From: Eutreptiella sp. 'Long Island Sound 2002'
Lineage: Eukaryota; Euglenozoa; Euglenophyceae; Eutreptiales; Eutreptiaceae
NCBI GenBank assembly: GCA_964036045.1
Contig: OZ038384.1
Coordinates: 50,072,843-50,136,842 of the forward strand
Length of the DNA stretch: 64,000 nt
Direction of reading: 5' to 3'
Of this stretch, positions 24,101-33,413 are shown in pieces (the stretch's first letter is position 1; every line of letters begins with the position of its first letter). Both the position numbers and the translations under genes were made by a program. The notes under the pieces were generated by a model. It saw only the letters and a list, made by a program, of their open reading frames with translations, was not told where the DNA came from and ran no database searches.

Positions 24101-24863
24101 CATTGCAGCGTTTGTTGCGAAAGGTCGCCGGGTTGGGGCATGAAATGACCATAGGCACTGAAGGCACCCAAAGGCACACCCGAAGGACAGTTGTCCACCG
24201 TGGCCTCCTACACAATGTCCATGGTGCATGCATGGCTCATCAGACATTGCCGAAATGATCGAGCGTGGCAGGGTCTATGCAGTCACTGCACACAGCCCCA
24301 CTTTGAGGACCCCGATATGGCAGGTATTACGTAGCCCAACCCCCAGACTGCTGGATGGTTGAGCTATTGAGTGACACCTTACACCAACTACCTCGCCCTC
24401 CCACCTCCCCCGCACTTTTTTTCACAACATTTATGCTCCAAAAATGATCGGCGCGGATTGGCGACCATTTGAGGTACACATGTTGGCGACTCCCTCAGTC
24501 CACCCCTCCAAGGAGCCTTCGGCCCACTCCTTATGCCGTTTGTCTCTCATGAATTTCGGGTGGCCCTGGTCCCCAACCCGTACCCCACAACGTCGCACAT
24601 TGTGTTGCATTTCGCAAACACATTAAATCTTGTTGAATGCCCGGCCACAACAGACCAATGTTTTGCCATCGAGACATGTGTTGCATGGATACTGCTCAGA
24701 ATCGGAACGCATGACGGCCAAACGTGGGAAGGTATGGGCATGGGCACGGCAATTTGTGGGGGGAGAGCACGAACCTTTCCAATTCCCCTCCCCATTCCAC
24801 AACACAAGGCCTTCCTGCCCCCCGCCCCCCTCTGGCAGACGTATGCAATGCAGGCACTCACAC
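21181..24863. other. No gene supported; one strong hairpin
   Basis: Open frames on both strands show no recognisable domain. A perfect 11-bp hairpin lies at 22731-22756 (GGATTACACCT, loop TTAG, AGGTGTAATCC), with related GTGTAATCC/GATTACACC words nearby at ~22670 and ~22803. A G14-type tract lies near 22366-22379. Confidence 0.4.
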
Positions 24864-25121
24864 CGCTCTCTTGGGCTGCTTTAGGGCTTTCAGCTTCTGC
24901 AAGTACCTCTGCCTTGCCTCTTGCGTCACCTGCCCTTTGTCTCGCATCTGTTGTCAATGTGGGGCTGGGCATTGCCGGGGCCCAGAGTACAGAGAGACGT
25001 GTATCCAGATAATGAGCCTGGACCCATGGATTGGCACAGTACGGCAGGGCAGAGGAGCACACGACAGCGCCACAATGTGTGCAGTTGAAACGCTGCTGGT
25101 TGCGGAAGAAATTAACAAGTG
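24864..25121 (-). CDS. Two orphan exons, one with a CxxC motif
   Basis: Exon B (24864-24947) is 84 nt, phase 0 at both ends. It is preceded on the minus strand by ACAACAG and followed by GTGTGAG, and encodes an Arg/Lys/Gln-rich helix (GQVTQEARQRYLQKLKALKQ). Upstream exon A (about 25030-25121, start after CCCCAG) encodes VNFFRNQQRFNCTHCGAVVC, a zinc-ribbon-like CxxC half-site. The clean splice signals and compositions suggest a real multi-exon gene. I cannot name it, and its other exons were not found. Exon A's 3' end is not fixed. Confidence 0.4.
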
Positions 25122-25605
25122 CTGGGGTGCGCCAAATGGGCCGCTTTCATCTTCCCGACGATGCTCCAGCGGTGGGTACAGATTCATACAGATAAGAGGA
25201 CCGGAACAGGCAATCTGGACCTCCCCCCCCTTGGTCTAAGCTACCCCCCCCCCCCTTGTCCAAGCAACGGTAAATGACCAGAAATTGACGGAACCAACGC
25301 CTAGTGTTGCTTAGACAAGGGCGTTGCTTGCGCACCGGAACTTGTATGGTACACGTGTAGACCGTCCTGAGGGGGTTTGAAGCGGAGATTGTGGGACACA
25401 AGCAAAGGGCTGACATGTGCAACATAACACTCATGAGCAGTGATGATTGGGAAGCAAAAACTGGCACACAGAGTTTGAAAACCTCGAATAATACGGGTTC
25501 ACAGGCTCAGAAATGAAGCCCACCTTGGTCAAGCTATAACGCATCTTGAACTGCTGGACGTGCTTCTTCTTCTTGCCCTGTGCCTCACCCTTTGGCCAAG
25601 TTCTT
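25122..25605. other. No gene; C tracts and one hairpin repeat
   Basis: Contains C8-C10 tracts at ~25222 and ~25245 and a copy of the small hairpin repeat at ~25278-25335. Confidence 0.4.
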
Positions 25606-26400
25606 GCACTGCGTGCATACTGCGCACGCAGAGGCCGGGATACTCACCCAACAATACCTGTCACCTGTCTAGTAGCATGGCGAAGCAGCAACGCCCACAT
25701 CAGAACAACGAAACTGCCTTCAACTTGGTAATCAACTGTCGTTATGAACAAGCCACTCAGCCTTGTAAAGTACAACTATGCAAGGGCATGCAAGATGCAC
25801 ACATGTGCCACACTCGGATATATCACCAGGACGGTGGCCACACAATTGGCAACAAACACCGTCATCATTTTCCTCCTCTACAACTACAATGGTACAATGG
25901 TACAATTGTACAATGGTTGCCTCCTCCTGTGCCCATACACACTCTGGCACATGAGGCCAAGGTCCATAGGGTTGATACTTAGTCTGTCTGCGAATGCAAA
26001 ACTGAGTCCCTAACCCCAACTCAAGGGGCCACACAACAAAGCGTGGATTGCGAGTCCCTAACCCCAACTCAAGGGGCCACGCAACAAAGCGTGGATTGGA
26101 TAATTGGCCCGGTTTCCTCAATAGCACCGGAAGGTTGAAGGCGCAAAATAACGCTCCCTCAAAAATGCCCGGCGCGCACCCCGTGCGCTAACGCCCATGC
26201 GGGGGAGGAAATAGGGGGAAATGGTTGAAAATAGGCAAAAATGGTTGACAATTCAAATATGCCACATCCTAAATGCTTAGGAAGCTAAAAAAAACCCTGG
26301 TACGGAACCAAAACTTGTGAAAAGGGGCCAAAACTAGGGTTCGAGTATTTGCCGACATTCAAAACTTCGCACTGTGTGCGCATTGCGTGCACGGCATTCC
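25606..26400 (+). repeat. Two-part repeat module, copy 2
   Basis: The left part at 25606-25680 (GCACTGCGTGCATACTGCGC, GGATACTCACCCAACAATAC) and the right part at 26236-26400 (AATGGTTGACAATTC to GGCATTCCC) match the copy at 19798-20515. The interior differs completely from copy 1 and instead carries a ~47-bp tandem duplication at 25999-26098. Confidence 0.7.
25999..26098 (+). repeat. ~47-bp tandem duplication
   Basis: GAGTCCCTAACCCCAACTC through GCGTGGATTG is present twice in direct succession with one or two differences. Confidence 0.85.
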
Positions 26401-28059
26401 CTTTGCCGGAGGTTTGGGTGCAGGTTTTGGGGCTGGTTTTGAAAATATGAAAATTGTGCATCTCAAAACCACAGTATCAGGAAGCAGACACGGCACACAG
26501 TACAATGAATTAAAAAATGCACCGCCAAAATCAACGGTGCAAAAATTGAAGGGACCAACGCCTAGTGCTGCTGGGACATAGGCGTTGCTTGGACAGGGGG
26601 GGGGGGGTACGCAAAAATACGGAAGACATATGGTCCCTACGCCTGCTGTCGCTTAGACAAGGCCGTAGCTTGCGCGCAACACATACAACCACCGGCACAC
26701 ACAGCTGATGCAAGAAAGGGGAGATAATGCACAAATATCCCCAAAATCAGAGTTTTGTGGGTCCGAGTGGGCAAACAATCACAACAAATGTGTCCATGAC
26801 TCCATGTAATTGGCAGATTTGTCACCAAAACCATGTCTTATCCAGTTGCACTACATTTTGTACCGAATAAAATTAGGTACGGTCCCTACGCCCGCTGTAG
26901 CTTAGACGAGGCCCTAGCTTAGACAAGGGGGTGAGCGGGTAAGTGCGCTGCATGATTTGATTTGAAGGAAATGGTTGTATCCCAAGCAGTGTGGTAGGAC
27001 AATCTGTGGGGGAATTCGGCAGGGGTTTGTTTCGGTCTGCCACTGGGTGCCCCATACTTGGCATTTGTGGTCAGAGGCAAGCCATGAGTCGGAAGGAAAG
27101 GGTGATAAGGCTGATAGGTCGCCGGGTGCCTGTGCACGTCGCCAGGGCACCTGCATGTGCAAGTGTATTGCTGTGCAGTCAACGAACATCTGGTGGTCTT
27201 GCCATCAGATGTTGAGGAAGTCAGGGACGCTACAGTCTCGCGATGGGGCTGAGAATACTGATGTCTTCACTATCTTTGCTGTCGCCTGGGATCGTTCGCA
27301 AAACGGCGTATGAAAGCCACTATTTGCAGCGGCTTCCCCGCAAACTTCTTTCAGGGGTGTACCGACACCACTGGCCCCACCACCACTGCACTTGCCACGG
27401 CGGAGCAAAGAGTCGCTGCACCTGCTGGTCACACTGCAAAAGCTCCTTCGAATTCCGGGCAAACGAGATTTTCTCATGCACCAAAGGCGGACATCCACAT
27501 GCAAGGCAGGCGCCAGGGATGTACTTGAGACAGGAAGAGCAGCGTTGGCACTGCCTGCGTCCGGCTGCAAAGAAGTGGTGCAGCAACCCTGGCCACACAG
27601 TGGGTGGCGTGACAGCAACATGACAGAAATATAATGGCGTGGACGAAACACGTGATCGCCCAGGTGGTGCACCTGTCATACTCCGGGCGTAGCTGGACTC
27701 TGCGAGCTGCTGCTGCGTCAAAATGTGCACTGAGAGGACGTCGATGCGTTTGCTAAACAGCACTAATTCGTTCAGGATGGCATCCTAAGTGTGTGAAGGT
27801 GACGGGCAACACAGACGGACGCACCAAAGAAGCATATTTGAGTCTTACCCCATTCCCCTGTGGACAAGCACAGCCAAGGTCCAGGAAAAGCATATTCAGG
27901 AGCATAAGCCTTGGGCTGTTGGACGTTGCTTCCGCTCGCATGCTATCATGATGAACGAGGACACCCGTGTTGCCAACAGAGCAAGAGGCTCCCCCCTTGC
28001 ACAACCTCAGGTTTGCTCCCTGAATGTTCGGCCATGGCCGTCTGCGCTTGTCTCCTTGC
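26401..28059. other. No firm gene; Cys-rich minus frame
   Basis: The minus-strand frame at 27320-27763 contains CQRCSSCLKYIPGACLACGC, which could be a zinc-binding exon of an unknown protein. There are no supporting splice signals that I could settle on. Poly-G tract at ~26597-26609. Confidence 0.3.
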
Positions 28060-28230
28060 CTCTCAGAGAGCTATGGCTGACGAGGTGGTACAGCGGTGCA
28101 AGGACGCCGTGCTGCGGGGGACATCCATAAATGGGTGATGTGGGCGTGCATGGACGGCCCCGATGACGCCGCATGGCTGCAGGCCTTAGATGAGGATGCG
28201 GGCCTAAATGCCCAAATCATCCACCTACAA
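28060..28230 (+). CDS. Possible orphan exon, unknown protein
   Basis: After an acceptor-like TGCCTCTCAG the plus strand reads RAMADEVVQRCKDAVLRG. A one-base shift then gives DIHKWVMWACMDGPDDAAW followed by LQALDEDAGLNAQIIHLQ. The two halves look like one protein broken by a frameshift in a GCGGGGG tract near 28115. I recognise no family. Confidence 0.3.
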
Positions 28231-29010
28231 GAAAATTGTACATTCCGTGTGAAAAACCAAACCAAAAAGTTTCAATGTAAACTGACCGGGGATGGGAAAC
28301 TAATGATGGTGACGAACGGGGTGGGGGGGGGGGGGGGCAATGTTGGTGGGGCTGCCCCGATGCCTCTGGGTTGGTTCCGATAGAGGACAGGGTAAACAAA
28401 ATTCAGTGGGGGGCATTTCTTCGAAGTGTGCGCAGCTTTGAACGCCCCCCTTGCACCCACGTTGATACTTCTTGTGCAATTCTGGCGTGCGACTCGTTTT
28501 CGGGATGTTGGAGGGTGTTGATAGGGGAAATGTAAAGTGTTTCAGATTGAGTTGCAACTTATTGTTGACACAATTGGATTAGGTTCTGAAACATTGGGCA
28601 TGCACCCACCTAGTCACCATTTCAAATGTTGCCAACGCTTTGAAGTGCACCCGCCCTTTGCACGCACCCGCTGTTTTGCATGCACCCCACAACGGTATGT
28701 GCTTGGACGAGCAAGATCTGCGTCGACATCTGTCGACACGGCCAGCCTCGTCCTCTTCGCGGGTTTTGCTGTTCTCTCCTATCCCCCCCAAATGATATGT
28801 TAATCTTGGTGCAGAGCCACAAGGCGTTGACAGGTTGATGTGCTTGGTGTGCCGCCTCGGGGTTGCGGGCCTCGGATGTATTTCACGAGCGCCTGGGCTT
28901 GGCAAAAGTGTGGTTGTGGCTCGTTGAGTGTGGTTGGGACGGTGCGGGGCTCTCCCCGACGGAGAAGGTTATGCTACATCCGGTGGTTCATGTGTGTGGA
29001 GGTTCAGTGA

Positions 29011-29551
29011 CCACACCTGGCTGGTGCTTCTCCCTGGATCAGCAGCGGGAAGATCCCTCTGATCCCGCCTCTGACCCGCAAGCTTCGTCCTGGCGGATGT
29101 TTCACGAGTTTGTGCAACCGTTGGCTCCGCATGCGCAGGGGATTTGTAGTTGAGTCCTTGTGGGGGCGCGAGCGAGAGCTGCGGCGTACAGCGCTTGCGC
29201 CAAAGTGGCATGCGAGGCGCCGGCACGTGGTCCACGAAAAGGACATAGGTGGGGGGGGGGGGCATTTTTGATTTTTGGGATTGGGTCAATGTAGCGCTGG
29301 GCTGGGGGCCACGGGCGCCCTTGCGTAAGCTGCATTCGCGGCGCTTGACGCGAGCGTCGGTTAGGGAGGAGGATTGTTGGGTGTATGTGTTGTGGTGTAA
29401 AGTGGATGGGACGGTGTGCGTGGGCCAAACGGGAGGTCGGGATAATTATCGCTCTGTGAGTCATAAGGGGCGGGAGCATATTCGCTTAGGGTGCGCTTTT
29501 GTTCGGGTGCGGGGGGGGGGGATTTGCCGACCTAGAAATGTTTATAGGTAG
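29011..29551 (+). pseudogene. GIY-YIG-like fragment, possibly Penelope-like element
   Basis: From 29011 (just after a TGA) the frame reads PLTRKLRPGGCFTSLCNRW, then RGFVVESLWGRERELRR and KWHARRRHVVHEKDI up to a run of about 14 G at 29249-29262. Across the run the frame shifts by one and continues FDFWDWVNVALGWGPR, then CWVYVLWCKVDGTVCVGQTG, with Arg and a later GREH. The VYV...CVGQT...R...EH order follows the GIY-YIG nuclease pattern (Tyr of 'YIG' replaced by Cys). Penelope-like retroelements carry such a domain at their C-terminus. No reverse transcriptase was found upstream, so this could instead be a free-standing GIY-YIG protein. The homopolymer shift suggests inactivation. Confidence 0.4.
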
Positions 29552-30370
29552 GTAGCGCTCCACGGGGTTGAAAATTTTGTTATTACTCCTGTACAGTTCT
29601 GCTCGAGTTTTTCCGTGACAGCCACAGAGGGTGCCTGGATGTGGGGTGCGCCGCAAAAAAGGTGTCCGCAAGAACCCCTTCTAGCGCCCTTTTTGCATGT
29701 CTACCCAAGCCTCACCACCTTGTGTGGTTGAAAAGTGGTTCGGGGCCAATCACCACATGTTTACGCCCCTTTTGGTGGCTGATTTTCACTTTTGTCTGAA
29801 ATGGTCCATTTTCCCGGATTTTCCACACACCCCCCTCTTGCTGGAAAGGGGGTTCTACACCCTTTGTGCACCCTTTGTGCACCCTTGGTGCACCCCCCTT
29901 TTCTGCGCTAGAACCCCCTTTCTGCACCCTTTCTGCACACCCTTTGTGCGCTGGAACCCCCTTTCTGCACCCTTTCTGCGGGGGGGGGGGGGGTTCTGCG
30001 CCAAGGCATTTTGCAAGAAGGGCACTGGTTTCTCAAGCATACATGCAGTGCCTTTTTCTTCTGTCCCTTGTGGCCTCGCCAAGGGCAAGCCTTTGCCGGG
30101 CCGCTCGGTGTTGTAACCCCACGTCACGGGTCTCCATGTTCAACACATGGGTGAGACCACGTCGTGAAACACGTGACTACCCTCCCCCCCCCCTTCCCCT
30201 TGGCTGGGCAAGGCTGGCCAGAAACGGTTGGAGGGGGGTTTTGGCCACAATCAAGGGAAATGAAGTGAAAACGGCCACACTTAGGGTCCCTAGGGGTGCA
30301 AGCCATCCCCTTTTGACTTGTGGCTATGTGTGCTACTGCAGGCGCACGCCCACACCCAGAAACAAACAGA
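29552..30370. other. No gene; short C-rich duplications
   Basis: GCACCCTTTGTGCACCC-type words repeat at 29855-29895. A ~44-bp unit (GCT(A/G)GAACCCCCTTTCTGC plus ACCCTTTCTGC) is present twice at ~29907-29985, followed by G14. Otherwise featureless. Confidence 0.5.
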
Positions 30371-30549
30371 CAATCGTACATGTACCCCCCCCCCCCACAC
30401 ACACACCCACATGCCATTAGTGGAATGAAGCCGCCCTGCCACCCCACCCACACCCACACCCACAAACTGCCCAGCCACACATACGCACACACACCTGCAT
30501 AGTGGATGTGTCGTGGTTAGGTATGTGGGGCGGGATCATTGTGGGTGTG

Positions 30550-30586
<37 letters not shown>

Positions 30587-30900
30587 ATTGGTTTGTGCGC
30601 GTGGGTGCGTGTTTGTGTGTGGGTGTGTATCCATGGGTCCGTGGTTGTGTGTGTGGGTGTGTGGGTGTTGGTGTGAGGTTTGGGACGGGTTTGTGTGCGT
30701 ATGTGGTCGGGTGGCCCCCACATCCTCACACACACCAACACACAGACGCATGCCCGCACGTAGACACAAACAGGAAGTCATGCTGCATGCTGCATCCACC
30801 CACATGCAAACCCAACCATACACCCATACACAAACCCACACAAATCCACACACCCCACACAAAGGCACACCCACACACATGTGCACATGTTGCATGTAGC
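30371..30900. repeat. CA-rich / GT-rich / CA-rich microsatellite block
   Basis: CACACCC repeats at ~30385-30495, (GT)n and GTGTGGG repeats at ~30540-30690 (pure GT around 30555-30585), then CACACCCA repeats at ~30725-30885. The alternating complementary blocks can pair with one another over tens of bases. ORFs in this block are artefacts of the repeats. Confidence 0.85.
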
Positions 30901-30983
30901 CAAGGTGCCTGCAGGGGTGCATTGGGGGGGGGGGGTACCCCGGGTGTTAGGACAAATGAGGGGGTGCACAAGGGTGAAATTTG

Positions 30984-31070
30984 TATGAATTCACGTGAAT
31001 TCACGTGAAATTCGTACGAAATTCGTACGAAATTCGTGCGAATTTCGTACGAATTCACGTGAATTCACGC
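30984..31070. repeat. Cluster of short palindromes
   Basis: GAATTCACGTGAATTC, TTCGTACGAA and AATTCGTACGAAATT-type words are packed head to tail; a looser copy (AATTCACGTGAAATTCACG) occurs at ~31265-31285. Dense terminal palindromes of this kind are seen in subterminal regions of DNA transposons, but no element ends could be defined. Confidence 0.55.
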
Positions 31071-31498
31071 CTGTGAATCGGCTACAGGCTTGCCGGGTTT
31101 CGGCACCTCTCGTTTTGGGCACGGTTCGGACATGATGGATGCTTTTGGGGCGGGACTTTCATTGGATGATGCGTAATGAAGCCGGGGGAAGAATTTTGGC
31201 CCCTCAAATCCCTCGGAAGGATCCAAAAATATGGCATTTCCCCCCAAAAACCTCAAAATTTGGGTAAATTCACGTGAAATTCACGCAATTATTCAAACGG
31301 CCACTTAACCCCCGTTCACGAAGGGTACATGCATTTGGGGCAACTAGGCTATGTGGCCTCTTTTGAAAAATGACCCCCCTCCCTCCCATGCTAAACTTCA
31401 CGTGCAGTTGACGACACACAATGTGGCACAGGCATAATGCAAAAACCATGAGAAAATGAGTGAAGGACTCCCTGCACAACTGGAGGCAGAATGGCAGT

Positions 31499-31504
31499 CT
31501 TTAT
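31499..31504 (-). promoter_or_regulatory. AATAAA polyadenylation signal candidate
   Basis: AATAAA on the minus strand lies ~150 bases after the stop of the minus-strand frame at 31654-32295, which is a reasonable position for its 3' end. Confidence 0.4.
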
Positions 31505-31653
31505 TAGTGGGTAAAGAGAAATTAACATCACATGGCAAGGCATCACACGGGGCTGAAAAAAATATATCATGAAAGAGGAGGGTGCAAACTCTCGATGTTG
31601 TAATATGACTTCACATGGGACTATGGCAGTGCCTCTACCACAGTGCCCTCCTC

Positions 31654-32340
31654 CTAGTCATCTCCATACACCGAGCCATCGTCATCAGCATTGGCCTCGT
31701 GATACGTCTCAGCGTCAACAACATAGTACCCTCCCTCATCCATGGAATGGGGGATAATTTCCTTCTCCACTGCACAATACGGAACAAGGATGTTACCCCC
31801 ATTCCAATCAAGCACCGCGGACCCATTCTCTTTTTCCTCCCGCACCCGGAGTCTCCTTGGTTCGCTTTTGAAAAATGGAAATGGCCATACAGAGCTAGTT
31901 GTCCTTGGGGTCGCGGTACGTGAGCCTTTGATCAAAACGAATTGGGTAGGAACTTGCTACTGCTCTTTCTTGTGCTTTTTACATATCAACTCCCCAATGT
32001 CATCATCATACTCCTCCCCTTGGGGTGGGCTACACCAGCGCACACGCGTTTTGAGGCCATATATATACCGCTTCTCATCCTTCTTCCCCTTTCCAAAAAT
32101 GAGGGAGGCAAAACTTTGTGCTGCTACCGCCACCGCCACCGGCACTGCATTCTTGTACTTGGGCTGATATCGGCCAAGGCCGGAAAAAAACACGAATTGG
32201 GAAAGTGTCCCAACTACCATTGGTGCCAGGGAAATGGGGCACTTCATTGTTTGGATGCAGAAAATGTTTTGTGTTCCATCCGCATGACTTGACACAAGTG
32301 GCGCAAACCACGCATGGCACGCTGCATTGCGGCATGCTTT
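31654..32340 (-). pseudogene. Decayed minus-strand gene, unknown protein
   Basis: The frame 32295-31654 is open except for a single TAG at 31957-31959. It contains KKDEKRYIYGLKTRVRW and EEYDDDIGELICKKHKK before the TAG and, after it, LDWNGGNILVPYCAVEKEI and DEGGYYVVDAETYHEANADD. Upstream, a second frame (32340 to ~32150) reads CSVPCVVCATCVKSCGW, a Cys-rich zinc-binding-like segment, and NEVPHFPGTNGSWDTFPI, so at least one frameshift or intron lies near a CCGCCACCG repeat at ~32125-32145. The acidic tail and Cys-rich N-terminal part suggest a nucleic-acid-binding protein. Family not recognised. Confidence 0.4.
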
Positions 32341-32475
32341 CCAATACGTGGCAAATGTTCAGGATGAAAGTTCCGCAACATCCAACAAAATGGGTATTGC
32401 CACCAACCAACCAAATCCTATATACGACACCTCATGTATGCACTTTGTCAAGTGGCACAGGGCTGCAAGCACACA

Positions 32476-32575
32476 GGAGCTTACCCAGCCACGGAGGGGG
32501 GGGGGAGGGAGGGGGCTGGGCCGTTCTGTGCCATGGTGCCGCCACATAGGGTGTGTCGTGTCACATGGAAAATGT
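32476..32575 (+). repeat. Solo arm of the GGAGCT TIR element
   Basis: GGAGCTTACCCAGCCACGG, a G/A-interrupted G run, then GGTGCCGCCACATAGGGTGTG and TCGTGTCACA. This is the reverse complement of the right arm at 34373-34467. The matching opposite end for this arm was not found. Confidence 0.6.
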
Positions 32576-32721
32576 ACATGGGTTGACGCACATGCCATGA
32601 CCAATTGTAATGAATTCATATCGGTCAAATCAAATAAAACATGGCCGCTTGACATCATTACACACTTGAATACACATGCTTCATCCAGACCAAAGCGTAG
32701 TACAACGTGATACAGGGCACA

Positions 32722-32880
32722 TCAAAAGCCTAACAATTTGTCAATAAGAGAGGGCTTGTCCCAAACAAGTTCGGCCAACCAAGTGTGCACGCCCATTGTG
32801 CGCTGCACAAATGGTTTCCCATTGCATGCCTTTTCCCAGAAGTTTAGCCCCAGGCACGTAGCCGCACACACTTTTGGTTG
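32722..32880 (-). pseudogene. C-terminal coding remnant
   Basis: The minus frame reads VCAATCLGLNFWEKACNGK, FVQRTMGVHTWLAELVWDK and SLIDKLLGF before a stop. It looks like the C-terminal exon of an unrecognised protein. Upstream it runs into a T-rich tract (~32917-32926 on the minus strand) that could be an intron 3' end. Confidence 0.35.
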
Positions 32881-33413
32881 TACGTGGGCACATGACAAAT
32901 TATCACTCATGCCACAAAAAAAAACGTAAAATGGGACCAATGAAAATGCACAGCCAAGGTGACGTGCAAAAGAAAGCCCTTGCACGAAAAAGCACGGAAT
33001 CACGGGGGGGGGGGGCGGTTGACCTGGAGGCGGGCGGGACGTGGGGATGGGACGCGGGGGGGGATGCGCGGAGGGTATCGAATCCCCTAGAAATTCGCCA
33101 CCCCCAAATGCTTCTTGGGGGTATAAGCAGGGGCCACATTGAGCGAGCCTGCTAAGCCAAAAGCACAATAGCGAATTAACAAGAGAGCAAAGGATTCATT
33201 CGTGAGTCAATTAGTCATCATCGCGCAGACTTTTGCTAATTCGTTGGCAAATAGTTGCATTTCTTCCCTCACTCGGTTGGACACACTCCTTGTGAGGCTT
33301 GGTTGTCAAGTAACCCCCACAGCCGGTGGTGGCTGAAGAGCGGCCTGCACATGAGCGGCTTCTCCTTGCTGCAACTATCGCTGTAGCCCTGTGCCAACAA
33401 GAATTGCAGTCCC

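Larger units (their letters stand above)
25278..26935. repeat. Small dispersed hairpin repeat, four copies
   Basis: A phrase of the form GG(T/A)(A/C)CC(A/T)ACGCC, ~10-nt spacer, GCTTAGACAAGG, GGCGT(T/A)GCTTG occurs at ~25278-25335, ~26553-26600, ~26634-26680 and ~26878-26935. Each copy can fold, since (A/T)ACGCC pairs with GGCGT(A/T). Covariation of the arm bases (AACGCC with GGCGTT in two copies, TACGCC with CCGTAG-type in another) suggests the stem is maintained or was once active. Identity unknown. Confidence 0.5.

Noticed and set aside
30371-30900. Possible CRISPR-like or telomeric array
   Set aside because: No fixed-length repeats with unique spacers and no TTTAGGG-type telomere unit; simple CA/GT microsatellite.
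30124-31058. Cys/Val- and Thr/His-rich ORFs
   Set aside because: Produced by CA/GT microsatellites; low complexity only.
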